A program made the translations under genes and the position numbers. This document shows, piece by piece, positions 1 through 5,952 of a DNA stretch of 19,650 bases (position 1 is the stretch's first letter; each line of letters begins with the position of its first letter). This DNA is from an uncultured Trueperaceae bacterium (GTDB lineage: Bacteria; Deinococcota; Deinococci; Deinococcales; Trueperaceae), in NCBI GenBank assembly GCA_937907415.1, contig CALCHY010000252.1:1-19650 (forward strand), read 5' to 3'. The notes beneath the pieces are model-generated. The model did no database searches and was not told the DNA's origin. It saw only the letters and a list, made by a program, of their open reading frames with translations.

Positions 1-45
1 CTACCGCTTAGAAGGCGGCTGCTCTATCCACTGAGCTACTGGTGC
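1..45 (-). tRNA. trnR(ucu): tRNA-Arg(TCT), 3' part cut by window edge
   Basis: Read on the minus strand, the 5' acceptor strand GCACCAG is followed by TA, a D-arm (GCTCAGTGGATAGAGC) and an anticodon stem GCCGC/GCGGT closing the loop CTTCTAA. The anticodon is therefore TCT, which reads AGA/AGG arginine codons. The variable loop, T-arm and 3' acceptor strand fall outside the window. It is the last visible member of a co-oriented Pro-Gly-Arg cluster. Confidence 0.93.
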
Positions 46-130
46 GCGCCAGCGTCCTAGTTTGCCAGGCGTGCACGCCTCCGCCCCGAAGGCCATTGAA
101 TGCGCGCCGGTCTGCCTGAAGCCAAGGTAA

Positions 131-206
131 TGGAGCGGGAGACGGGATTCGAACCCGCGACATACAGCTTGGAAGGCTGTCGCTCTACCAACTGAGCTAC
201 TCCCGC
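131..206 (-). tRNA. trnG(ucc): tRNA-Gly(TCC)
   Basis: A complete 76-nt cloverleaf on the minus strand. The acceptor stem GCGGGAG pairs with CTCCCGC, the discriminator is U, and the CCA end is encoded. The anticodon stem ACAGC/GCTGT closes loop CTTCCAA, giving anticodon TCC (GGA/GGG glycine codons). The T-arm contains GGTTCGAATCC. It lies 54 bp downstream of tRNA-Pro and 85 bp upstream of tRNA-Arg(TCT), so the three are probably co-transcribed. Confidence 0.97.
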
Positions 207-260
207 CTGGTGCTTCGAGCGGCCCTCGCCACCTCGTGGCTGAGGGCCTGCTGAAGTTCG

Positions 261-337
261 TGGTCGGGGCGGCCGGATTCGAACCAGCGACCCCCTGGTC
301 CCAAACCAGGTGCGCTACCAAACTGCGCTACGCCCCG
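261..337 (-). tRNA. trnP(ugg): tRNA-Pro(TGG)
   Basis: A complete 77-nt cloverleaf on the minus strand. The acceptor stem CGGGGCG pairs with CGCCCCG, then U73 and an encoded CCA. Anticodon stem CCTGG/CCAGG closes loop TTTGGGA, giving anticodon TGG. The C1-G72 pair that marks bacterial tRNA-Pro is present. It is the first gene of the minus-strand tRNA cluster. Confidence 0.97.
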
Positions 338-387
338 ACGAGAGCGGCATGGCCCCCAACACAAGCGGTGCTAGTGGCAGCGGAGGG

Positions 388-393
388 AGTATA
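388..393 (-). promoter_or_regulatory. -10 element of tRNA cluster, possibly shared with divergent gene
   Basis: On the minus strand this is TATACT, five of six matches to TATAAT and preceded by TG. It would start transcription about 44 nt upstream of tRNA-Pro. No good -35 box is visible. The core GTATAC (389-394) is palindromic, so the plus strand also reads TATACA at 390-395, which could serve the P-loop kinase gene starting at 463. Confidence 0.45.
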
Positions 394-462
394 CATGGTT
401 GCGCGGCGAGTGCGCTACGCGGGTGGTGTCTATGCCGTTGGCAAGGGGGTAGGCTTGGCGCC

Positions 463-1044
463 GTGCCGTTACTTAGCTCCGATGACCAGCTGCCGCTGCG
501 GCCTGAACGCGTGCTCGTGGCGGGCACTAGCGGGGCAGGCAAGACCACGCTGGCTAGGCGGTTGGCTGCGGCATTCGAGCTCGTGCACACCGAGATAGAC
601 GCTCTCTTCCACGGGCCAGCCTGGCAGCCACGCAGCGAGTTCGTCGCGGACGTCGAACGCTTGGTCGCCCAACCGCGTTGGGTTACGGAGTGGCAGTACC
701 ACCAGGTGCGGCCGCTGCTAGTCGCCAACGCCGATCTCATGGTGTGGCTCGATTACCCACGTGACCTCGTCATGCGGCGCGTGATCTCGAGAACCCTTTG
801 GCGGCGCCTGCTGCGTGAGGAGTTGTGGAACGGTAATCGAGAGCGCGGGCTGTGGCGCATATTCGTCGACCGAGATCACATCATCCGGTGGGCGTGGCGC
901 ACGCACTCTAGCACTGCCACGCGCGTGGCCCGAGTCCTCGAGGAACGCCCAGAGTTGACGGTCGTGCGCCTGCGCTCGGCCGCCGAAGCAGAGGACTGGC
1001 TAGCCATGATCAGTGGGGCTTACGAGGTCAAGGCAACTCGCTGA
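463..1044 (+). CDS. Adenylate-kinase-like P-loop NTPase (FlaR-type)
   Basis: A 193-aa cytosolic protein. Walker A is GTSGAGKT at residues 21-28, right after a short beta strand (RVLVA). A DxL-type segment (TEIDALFH, 43-50) and an acid-containing strand (DLMVWLDYP, 91-99) follow. The C-terminal half is rich in Arg and Trp and resembles the LID/arginine region of small nucleotide-kinase-like proteins often annotated as 'adenylate kinase' or 'DNA topology modulation protein FlaR'. The substrate cannot be deduced. The start chosen is GTG at 463, just before the conserved region, with a G-rich AAGGGGG 13 nt upstream. The open frame upstream runs into the tRNA-Pro gene and is not coding. The 3' end overlaps the convergent Nudix gene by 17 bp. 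Confidence 0.72.
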   Translation: MPLLSSDDQLPLRPERVLVAGTSGAGKTTLARRLAAAFELVHTEIDALFHGPAWQPRSEFVADVERLVAQPRWVTEWQYHQVRPLLVANADLMVWLDYPRDLVMRRVISRTLWRRLLREELWNGNRERGLWRIFVDRDHIIRWAWRTHSSTATRVARVLEERPELTVVRLRSAAEAEDWLAMISGAYEVKATR

Positions 1045-1459
1045 GGGTGAGGGCAACCCAGGCGCTCAGCTCTGGCGTCAGGCCGAGGGCGGTCGCGCTT
1101 GGCTCGTCGTACCAGCCCAGTCCCTCCTCGCCCTCCAGCAGTTCGCCGCCGTACGGTTCGGTGGGGCGAGCGAGGTAGACGAGGTCGACGTGCTCGTGGT
1201 TCGGCCCGATGCTCTCGAGCTGCACCCCGCGCGGACGCGTGAGTTGCCGCGGCCCCGACGCTGTGAAGGGCGGTAGACCGATCAGGTCGACCTTTACGCC
1301 CGTCTCTTCCAACACCTCGCGCACGGCGGCGTCGTCCGGGAGCTCGTTCGGCTCGACGTGACCGCCAGGCGGCAACCACAGCCCCAGCTTGCGGTGCTTG
1401 TGCAGCAGCACGCGACCGCGCCAGGAGACGAACACGCTGACCGCCAGGTCGCGAGTCAC
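1028..1459 (-). CDS. Nudix hydrolase
   Basis: A 143-aa Nudix-fold pyrophosphohydrolase. The complete box (Gx5Ex7REVxEExGU) is at residues 33-55: G33, E39, R47, E48, E51, E52, G54. The glutamates coordinate the catalytic Mg2+. It probably cleaves a nucleoside diphosphate linked to some moiety; the substrate is not predictable. The start is GTG, and its GTGA overlaps the stop of upstream miaB, so the two are very likely translationally coupled in one operon. The 3' end overlaps the convergent P-loop kinase gene. It is about the minimum length for the family and has no extra domain. Confidence 0.88.
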   Translation of the reverse strand: MTRDLAVSVFVSWRGRVLLHKHRKLGLWLPPGGHVEPNELPDDAAVREVLEETGVKVDLIGLPPFTASGPRQLTRPRGVQLESIGPNHEHVDLVYLARPTEPYGGELLEGEEGLGWYDEPSATALGLTPELSAWVALTLSELP

Positions 1460-2796
1460 GACGCCATCACGAGTTCGATGCCGTTCTGGGTCCCACCCTC
1501 TAACTCGCCGTAGAGCGCATGTGGGGTGGCGCTGGTGACGGTCACCTGCACGACGCCCATGCTGTGCACGGTCTCGGCGGGCACGAGCACCGTGTGGTTC
1601 TGATCCGAGTGGCCGACGGCATGACGCGAGTCGCGACTGAGGTCGTTGACTAGAACCCGCAACTGTGTGCCGACCAAGAGTTCGTTGGCGCGCAGGCTCC
1701 GCGCCTTCTGCTCCTCGATCAGGCGTTGTAGGCGCTCGACCTTGAGGGGCCGAGGCATGTCCTCGAAGTGCTTGTAACTCGGGGTGCCCGGCCGCGCCGA
1801 GTACATGAACATGAACGCTTGCTCGAAACCCGCCTCGGCTGCAGCCGCCAGCGTCGCCTGGAAGTCCTCCTCGGTCTCGCCTGGGAAGCCGACGATGATG
1901 TCGGTGGAGATGACGACGCCTGGGATCTTCGCGCGGACCTCCCTCACGATCTCGAGATAGCGCTCGATGCGGTACTCGCGCGCCATGCGCCTGAGGACGC
2001 GGTCGGAACCTGACTGCATGGGCAGGTGGATGAAGTTGCAGACGTTCGGGTGTTCCGCGATCACGTCGATGAGGTCACTAGTCAAGTTCATCGGGTGGCT
2101 GGTCGTGAACTTTACGCGCGGGAAGCCAAGGTCGGCAACCATGCGCAGCAGAGCGGGGAAGCGCGGCAGGCTCGGGTCCGCCAGCCCGTAAGAGTTGACG
2201 TTCTGACCTAGCAGCGTGACTTCCAGGACGCCAGCAGCGCGCATGGCGCTCGCCTCGCGCAGCACGCTCTCGACGGGGCGTGACACTTCCGGGCCGCGTG
2301 TGTCAGGCACGATGCAATAGGTGCAGTGGTGATCGCAGCCGCGCATGATGGTGAGGAAGCCAGACAAACCGGTCGGCGGAGGAGGCAGGAGGTCGTGAAG
2401 CTCCGGGTCGAAGCGGAGCCGCTCGACGATGCCAGCGCCCCTCTGTTCCTCGAGCTCAGCGACGGCAGCGACCAGGTCGGTGATGGCGCCAGGGCCGACG
2501 AGCAGGTCGACGCCGTACTTCTCGGCGAGGTCGCGCCCTTCGTCGAGCTGCGCCAAGCAACCCATGAGCCCGAGTGTGACCTCACGGCCTGCTGCCCTTT
2601 GCTTGCGTAGGTCGCCGAGTAGGCTGATGACTTTCTCGACGGGCTTGCCGCGCACCGCGCAGGTGTTGAGCAGCAGCAGGTCGGCATCCAGCGGCTGGGG
2701 CACTAGTTCGTGGCCGCCAGCCACGAGTTCGGACTGAATGGTGTGCGTGTCGTACTCGTTCATCTGACACCCGAAGGTGATCACGTGTGCGCGCAA
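1456..2796 (-). CDS. miaB: tRNA-2-methylthio-N6-dimethylallyladenosine synthase MiaB
   Basis: A 446-aa radical-SAM methylthiotransferase that adds the 2-methylthio group to i6A37 of tRNAs reading UNN codons. The N-terminal UPF0004 domain supplies three [4Fe-4S] cysteines, C10 (TFGCQMNEYD), C46 (NTCAVR) and C80 (MGCLAQ). The radical-SAM core has C154, C158 and C161 in RGCDHHCTYC. A C-terminal TRAM-like tRNA-binding domain follows at about residues 375-440. The frame stays open upstream to 2952, but the start chosen is TTG at 2796: a GGGAGG Shine-Dalgarno lies 8 nt before it and the family motif begins at residue 5. The gene lies 46 bp after a small membrane-protein gene and is coupled to the downstream Nudix gene by a GTGA overlap. 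Confidence 0.95.
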   Translation of the reverse strand: MRAHVITFGCQMNEYDTHTIQSELVAGGHELVPQPLDADLLLLNTCAVRGKPVEKVISLLGDLRKQRAAGREVTLGLMGCLAQLDEGRDLAEKYGVDLLVGPGAITDLVAAVAELEEQRGAGIVERLRFDPELHDLLPPPPTGLSGFLTIMRGCDHHCTYCIVPDTRGPEVSRPVESVLREASAMRAAGVLEVTLLGQNVNSYGLADPSLPRFPALLRMVADLGFPRVKFTTSHPMNLTSDLIDVIAEHPNVCNFIHLPMQSGSDRVLRRMAREYRIERYLEIVREVRAKIPGVVISTDIIVGFPGETEEDFQATLAAAAEAGFEQAFMFMYSARPGTPSYKHFEDMPRPLKVERLQRLIEEQKARSLRANELLVGTQLRVLVNDLSRDSRHAVGHSDQNHTVLVPAETVHSMGVVQVTVTSATPHALYGELEGGTQNGIELVMAS

Positions 2797-2804
2797 CTCG
2801 CGTA

Positions 2805-2810
2805 CCTCCC
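2805..2810 (-). promoter_or_regulatory. Shine-Dalgarno deciding the miaB start
   Basis: GGGAGG on the minus strand, 8 nt upstream of TTG 2796. The downstream in-frame GTG (codon 5 of the chosen frame) is less well spaced, and the long upstream extension has an atypical Arg/Ser/Cys-rich composition. Confidence 0.6.
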
Positions 2811-2842
2811 TAGCCGTGCGGTTCGGCTCGCGCGGTGGCCGC

Positions 2843-3019
2843 TCAGCGGAAGAGCAGCGCCCCCACGAGCACGAGCACGAAACTGCCGAGCGCCATGAAC
2901 GACCCGGCCGCGAAAGCGCGAGGCAACCGCTTCCTGACCGCAGGCACCGCACTACTGAACAGCAGCACTACCCCTGCGAGGAACAAGTAACTCGCGACGC
3001 GAACGATGGTCTCCAACAC
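2843..3019 (-). CDS. Small two-helix membrane protein, unknown function
   Basis: A 58-aa protein with two predicted membrane helices: about residues 5-22 (IVRVASYLFLAGVVLLFSSA) and 37-56 (AAGSFMALGSFVLVLVGALL), joined by a basic loop (VRKRLPR). The start is GTG with a perfect AGGAGG 4 nt upstream. That sets it apart from the longer upstream open frame, which would run across the intergenic region and into the divergent gene. It is the first gene of the minus-strand operon with miaB (46-bp gap) and the Nudix gene. I do not recognise a family. Clean SD, hydrophobic pattern and operon position support a real gene. Confidence 0.66.
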   Translation of the reverse strand: MLETIVRVASYLFLAGVVLLFSSAVPAVRKRLPRAFAAGSFMALGSFVLVLVGALLFR

Positions 3020-3069
3020 GCGGCCTCCTGCGCCAGGATAACGGAAGTGGGGAGCTGACCGCCCGGTAG

Positions 3070-3075
3070 TACCAT
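3070..3075 (+). promoter_or_regulatory. Possible leaderless -10 for the ATL gene
   Basis: TACCAT fits TANNNT and ends 5 nt before ATG 3081. There is no Shine-Dalgarno in front of that ATG. No -35 is evident. Weak evidence taken alone. Confidence 0.3.
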
Positions 3076-3080
3076 CTGCC

Positions 3081-3395
3081 ATGGACTCAACGTTCCGAGA
3101 CGCCGTTCTCGCTGTCGTGCGCGCCGTTCCTGCAGGCAAGGTCACCACCTACGGCGAGGTTGCCCTCATGGCCGGGTGGCCCAATCACGCCCGCCAGGTG
3201 GGCGCCGTGCTCTACGGCCTTGTGGAGGCGGACGGTGACGTGCCGTGGCAGCGGGTCATCAACGCTAGCGGCGGCATCTCCACCTACAAGGTCGGCAACG
3301 GCGAGTTGCAGGTGGCGCTCCTGCGTTCGGAGGGAGTGGTGGTCACGGACGACCGCGTCGACCTAGCCCGTTACCGCTGGCTTGGGCCGGACTGA
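3081..3395 (+). CDS. atl: Alkyltransferase-like protein (ATL, MGMT family)
   Basis: A 104-aa protein matching the DNA-binding domain of O6-alkylguanine DNA methyltransferase: VPAGKVTTYGEVA (16-28), the helix-turn-helix region with the arginine finger in NHARQVG (35-41), and PWQRVIN at 55-61. In active methyltransferases this last motif is PCHRV; here W56 replaces the acceptor cysteine, the hallmark of ATL proteins such as yeast Atl1 and Thermus TTHA1564. Such proteins bind and flip O6-alkylguanine without repairing it and pass the lesion to nucleotide excision repair. The gene diverges from the miaB operon (61 bp between starts) and ends 5 bp from the convergent zinc-ribbon gene. Single-domain length is normal for ATLs. 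Confidence 0.9.
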   Translation: MDSTFRDAVLAVVRAVPAGKVTTYGEVALMAGWPNHARQVGAVLYGLVEADGDVPWQRVINASGGISTYKVGNGELQVALLRSEGVVVTDDRVDLARYRWLGPD

Positions 3396-3400
3396 CCTGG

Positions 3401-4204
3401 TCACCCAACGTGGAAGCTGCCGCCTACGTAGTAGGTGATGACGCGCTTGTGGTACTTCCTGCTCAAGAACCCAACGCGCACTTTGGCCTCCACGTAATAG
3501 CCACCATGCTCACGCAAGTTCCGCGCCTGCCACGCCAACGCAGGCACGGCGAACGAGAGTAGGCCGAGGACGTCGGCCATGATGTCCGCCTGGATGCTCT
3601 CGTGCGGTGTATCTGGGAACGGCGCAACGAAGTCGGCGCTCAGGCTCGTGAGGCGCCGGCCACGCAGGCGGGCGCGCCTCAACGGAGTGATGCTCGCCAG
3701 CTCGCGCTGGGCGCGCTCGACGCCGTCTTGCGACTTCTGAAAGTAGCGGTCGACGAGCTTGACCTTGACCGTCACGTTGTTGAGCGTCTCGTACGGCACC
3801 AGCCTGACCACTGGTACTAGTGGCTCCCCGGTCTTGACGTGCGCGGGCACGACGAGCTCGAGCTCGTTGAAGAGGCGGTGCCACAGGGCCGTGAAGAGGG
3901 AAGAAACGGCCGCGCTACCCGAGGCCACTATCTCCCCGATGAGGAACACGTTACCTAGCGTGCCCCTGGCGACGGGCGACAGCCACAAGGCGACGCCGCC
4001 GAGCGCTGCCACGCCCCACATCATGCTCAGCCAGAAGGCTGGAATGCGCGTCAGGCGGGGGCGGTAGGGGATGTCGAGGGGCGGATCGTCCGTCATGCGG
4101 CGCGCCACCCCGCACAGGTCGCACGTTAGTCCGGCGAGCATCACGTGCCCGCAGGCCGGGCAGGTCCAGCGAGAGTTCGCTGGCGCGGTCGCTGACTCTG
4201 TCAT
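3401..4204 (-). CDS. Zinc-ribbon membrane protein, unknown function
   Basis: A 267-aa protein I cannot assign to a named family. Residues 15-31 hold a zinc-ribbon-like CPAC...CDLC motif. Two likely membrane helices follow at about 55-77 (AFWLSMMWGVAALGGVALWL) and 86-109. The C-terminal half (about 115-267) is soluble and strand-rich (ELVVPAHVKTGEPLVPVVRL; NVTVKVKLVDRYF; YYVEAKVRVGF), a pattern that recalls arrestin-like beta-sandwich proteins; that similarity is only an impression. ATG 4204 is chosen because it directly precedes the ribbon; an earlier ATG would add 33 unremarkable residues. There is no SD; TATCCT lies 9 nt upstream. It is divergent from the M20 gene and convergent with the ATL gene. 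Confidence 0.68.
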   Translation of the reverse strand: MTESATAPANSRWTCPACGHVMLAGLTCDLCGVARRMTDDPPLDIPYRPRLTRIPAFWLSMMWGVAALGGVALWLSPVARGTLGNVFLIGEIVASGSAAVSSLFTALWHRLFNELELVVPAHVKTGEPLVPVVRLVPYETLNNVTVKVKLVDRYFQKSQDGVERAQRELASITPLRRARLRGRRLTSLSADFVAPFPDTPHESIQADIMADVLGLLSFAVPALAWQARNLREHGGYYVEAKVRVGFLSRKYHKRVITYYVGGSFHVG

Positions 4205-4253
4205 CTCACAGGGAGGATACGCGCCTGGGAACGAGCAGCGCTGCGAAAGTTCG

Positions 4254-4259
4254 TAAGAT
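4254..4259 (+). promoter_or_regulatory. Possible leaderless -10 for the M20 peptidase gene
   Basis: TAAGAT fits TANNNT and ends 6 nt before GTG 4266, the spacing expected if transcription starts at the start codon. No SD and no clear -35 are seen. Confidence 0.4.
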
Positions 4260-4265
4260 GGCGAG

Positions 4266-5945
4266 GTGACTGAACCGTTGGTCGAACTCGCCGCCGCGCT
4301 CATCCGCGTCCCCAGCCCATCAGGTGCAGAGGGGCCAGCCGCGCGCGTGCTCCTAGCCGCCTTCGAGGCGCACGGGTTCGACGAGGCTTACCTCGATGAG
4401 GTAGGCAACGCCATCGGCATCATGCGGCGCGGACCCGGGCCGACGCTCATGCTCAACGGCCACCTCGACACCGTGCCGGTCGGCGATCTCAGCCGCTGGC
4501 CCCACCCGCCCCTAGCTGGCGTGGTGGCGGAAGGCAGGTTGTGGGGTAGAGGGGCGTGCGACATGAAGGGCGCCCTCGCCAGCATGGTGTTCGCCGCCTC
4601 AGACGCCGCCGCAAGCGGGTTCAGCGGCACCCTGATCGTTAGCGGCGTCGTGCAGGAGGAGGTCGGCGGCGCGGGCTCACGGCACTTGGCTAAGACGCTC
4701 CGTTACGACGCCGTAGTCCTCGGTGAACCCTCGAAACTGCGACTGATGTTGGGGCACCGCGGCAGCATGGTCGTCGAGGTCGTGTTCCCGGGCGCCATAG
4801 CGCACGCGGCCAAGGCGTCATTGGGTGAGAACGCCCTCGCTCACGCCGCGCGCTACCTGCTGGCGCTAGAGGGGCTCGAGCTACCGAGCGACCCGGTCCT
4901 CGGCAGCGCCAGCGCCACGCCGACGCGGCTCGTGTCCTCCCCAGCCGACGCCACCAACGTGGTGCCTGGAGAGGCGGTCCTCACCGTCGATTACCGCTCG
5001 CTGCCAGGCGAGACGGTGGCCTCCGTCCTCGAGCGCCTGCAGAGCATCGCGCATGACGACCGCATCGTCATCGGCCTAGGTCGCGCCGCCAACGGCCGTT
5101 CCGGTGAGGACTCGCTGCGCGCCGCGCCGGCCTACCTAGCCGACTCGACGGCGGCCGCCGTTCACCAGGCGCGCAAGGCGTTCGGTAAGGCCGTCGCCGA
5201 ACAGGGCAGGCAGTTCTCGGAGGGCGTCTGGTGGTTCTGCACGGACGCGCCCCACCTAGCGCAGCAGGGCGCTCCGGTCATAGGGTTCGGGCCTGGAGAG
5301 GAAGAGCTGGCGCACACGACCAACGAGAGCGTGGCAGTCGCCGACCTGGTTGGTGCGAGGGCCGCCTACCGCGAGTTCATCACTGCCTTCCTCGGCGCGG
5401 GTCACACCGCCGCTGGGGCCGCGGCCGGCGCTCCAACAGTCACCTCGGCGCCTGCGCCTAGCTCCACGGCGGTCGGCGCCGCCGGCCGCGCCAACTTGAA
5501 AGGGTCTGACATGCTGGGTAAAAGCGTGATGATCAACGGCGATAGCTGGACTATCGTCGACGTAGCACCTGCGGCGCCGCTCGGCGAGATGGTGGCCGCG
5601 ATCCTAGAAGACGAAGGCCTTGTCACCCTGGTGCGCGGCGCCGACATGCTCGCAGACGTCTTCTCGCACCTCGGATCGACTAGCGCCCAGACGAGCTACG
5701 TGCTCGTGCCCGAGGCGGACGGCGAGCGTGCCCTCGCGATCATCGCCGAGACCGTTACCGATTACGAGGGCGACGAACTCGACGAACTGCTCGAGCGCAT
5801 GGCGAGTGGTGAGGTACCGCTCGAGCTAGCCCCAGACGAATGGGGTTACGAAGCATACGAGGCGGACGCCGACGAGCCGGCGTCCGACGACGAGAGCACC
5901 GAGCGGGCCGCTGGTTCGGCCGATGCCGGTCGGGCGGACAGCTAA
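4266..5945 (+). CDS. M20 metallopeptidase/deacylase fused to a DUF2007-like domain
   Basis: A 559-aa open frame. Residues 1 to about 375 form an M20 (ArgE/DapE/LysK-type) dinuclear zinc amidohydrolase: H66 and D68 in GHLDTVP, D99 in GRGACDMKG, catalytic E131 and ligand E132 in QEEVGGAGS, E154 in GEPS, H350 in AHTTNES, and the dimerisation-domain H180. It should hydrolyse an N-acyl or peptide bond of an amino-acid derivative. The exact substrate (N-acetylornithine, LysW-linked lysine or other) cannot be told. An Ala/Pro/Ser/Thr linker (about 376-415) leads to residues 416-559. This part has the length and beta-alpha pattern of the small DUF2007 'signal-transducing' domain and a very acidic tail. 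An SD and ATG inside the frame suggest the tail may also be made separately. The downstream CDF gene overlaps or nearly abuts. Confidence 0.85.
   Translation: MTEPLVELAAALIRVPSPSGAEGPAARVLLAAFEAHGFDEAYLDEVGNAIGIMRRGPGPTLMLNGHLDTVPVGDLSRWPHPPLAGVVAEGRLWGRGACDMKGALASMVFAASDAAASGFSGTLIVSGVVQEEVGGAGSRHLAKTLRYDAVVLGEPSKLRLMLGHRGSMVVEVVFPGAIAHAAKASLGENALAHAARYLLALEGLELPSDPVLGSASATPTRLVSSPADATNVVPGEAVLTVDYRSLPGETVASVLERLQSIAHDDRIVIGLGRAANGRSGEDSLRAAPAYLADSTAAAVHQARKAFGKAVAEQGRQFSEGVWWFCTDAPHLAQQGAPVIGFGPGEEELAHTTNESVAVADLVGARAAYREFITAFLGAGHTAAGAAAGAPTVTSAPAPSSTAVGAAGRANLKGSDMLGKSVMINGDSWTIVDVAPAAPLGEMVAAILEDEGLVTLVRGADMLADVFSHLGSTSAQTSYVLVPEADGERALAIIAETVTDYEGDELDELLERMASGEVPLELAPDEWGYEAYEADADEPASDDESTERAAGSADAGRADS
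5498..5504 (+). promoter_or_regulatory. Internal Shine-Dalgarno before an in-frame ATG
   Basis: GAAAGGG, 6 nt upstream of the in-frame ATG at 5511, inside the low-complexity linker of the M20 fusion gene. Its placement at the exact domain boundary makes it a candidate internal ribosome-binding site. Confidence 0.45.
5511..5945 (+). other. Possible separately translated C-terminal domain (DUF2007-like)
   Basis: If translation starts at ATG 5511, a 144-aa protein results (MLGKSVMINGDSWTIVDVAP...). It has the strand, helix (GEMVAAILEDEGL), strand, then a strand (TSYVLVPEADGERALAII) and helix order typical of DUF2007-like proteins. It ends in an acidic, low-complexity tail rich in Asp, Glu, Ala and Ser. 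It is in frame with the M20 domain with no intervening stop, so a true fusion, dual translation, or an ancestral two-gene arrangement are all compatible with the sequence. Confidence 0.4.
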
Positions 5946-5952
5946 GCGGGCC

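Noticed and set aside
1..321. Minus-strand open frame encoding a 106-aa peptide ending in APVAQWIEQPPSKR
   Set aside because: It is a translation of the tRNA cluster itself; this peptide is a well-known artefact of tRNA-Arg sequences.
236..598. Plus-strand open frame, with an inner ATG at 395 preceded by GGAGGGAG
   Set aside because: It starts in a tRNA gene and runs out of frame over the P-loop kinase gene. The ATG at 395 with its SD-like run was considered as a frameshifted start, but the kinase frame is intact from 463 and the peptide has no recognisable features.
2797..2952. N-terminal extension of the miaB frame
   Set aside because: It overlaps the 58-aa gene, has a Ser/Arg/Cys-rich unlikely composition, and the SD and family start both point to 2796.
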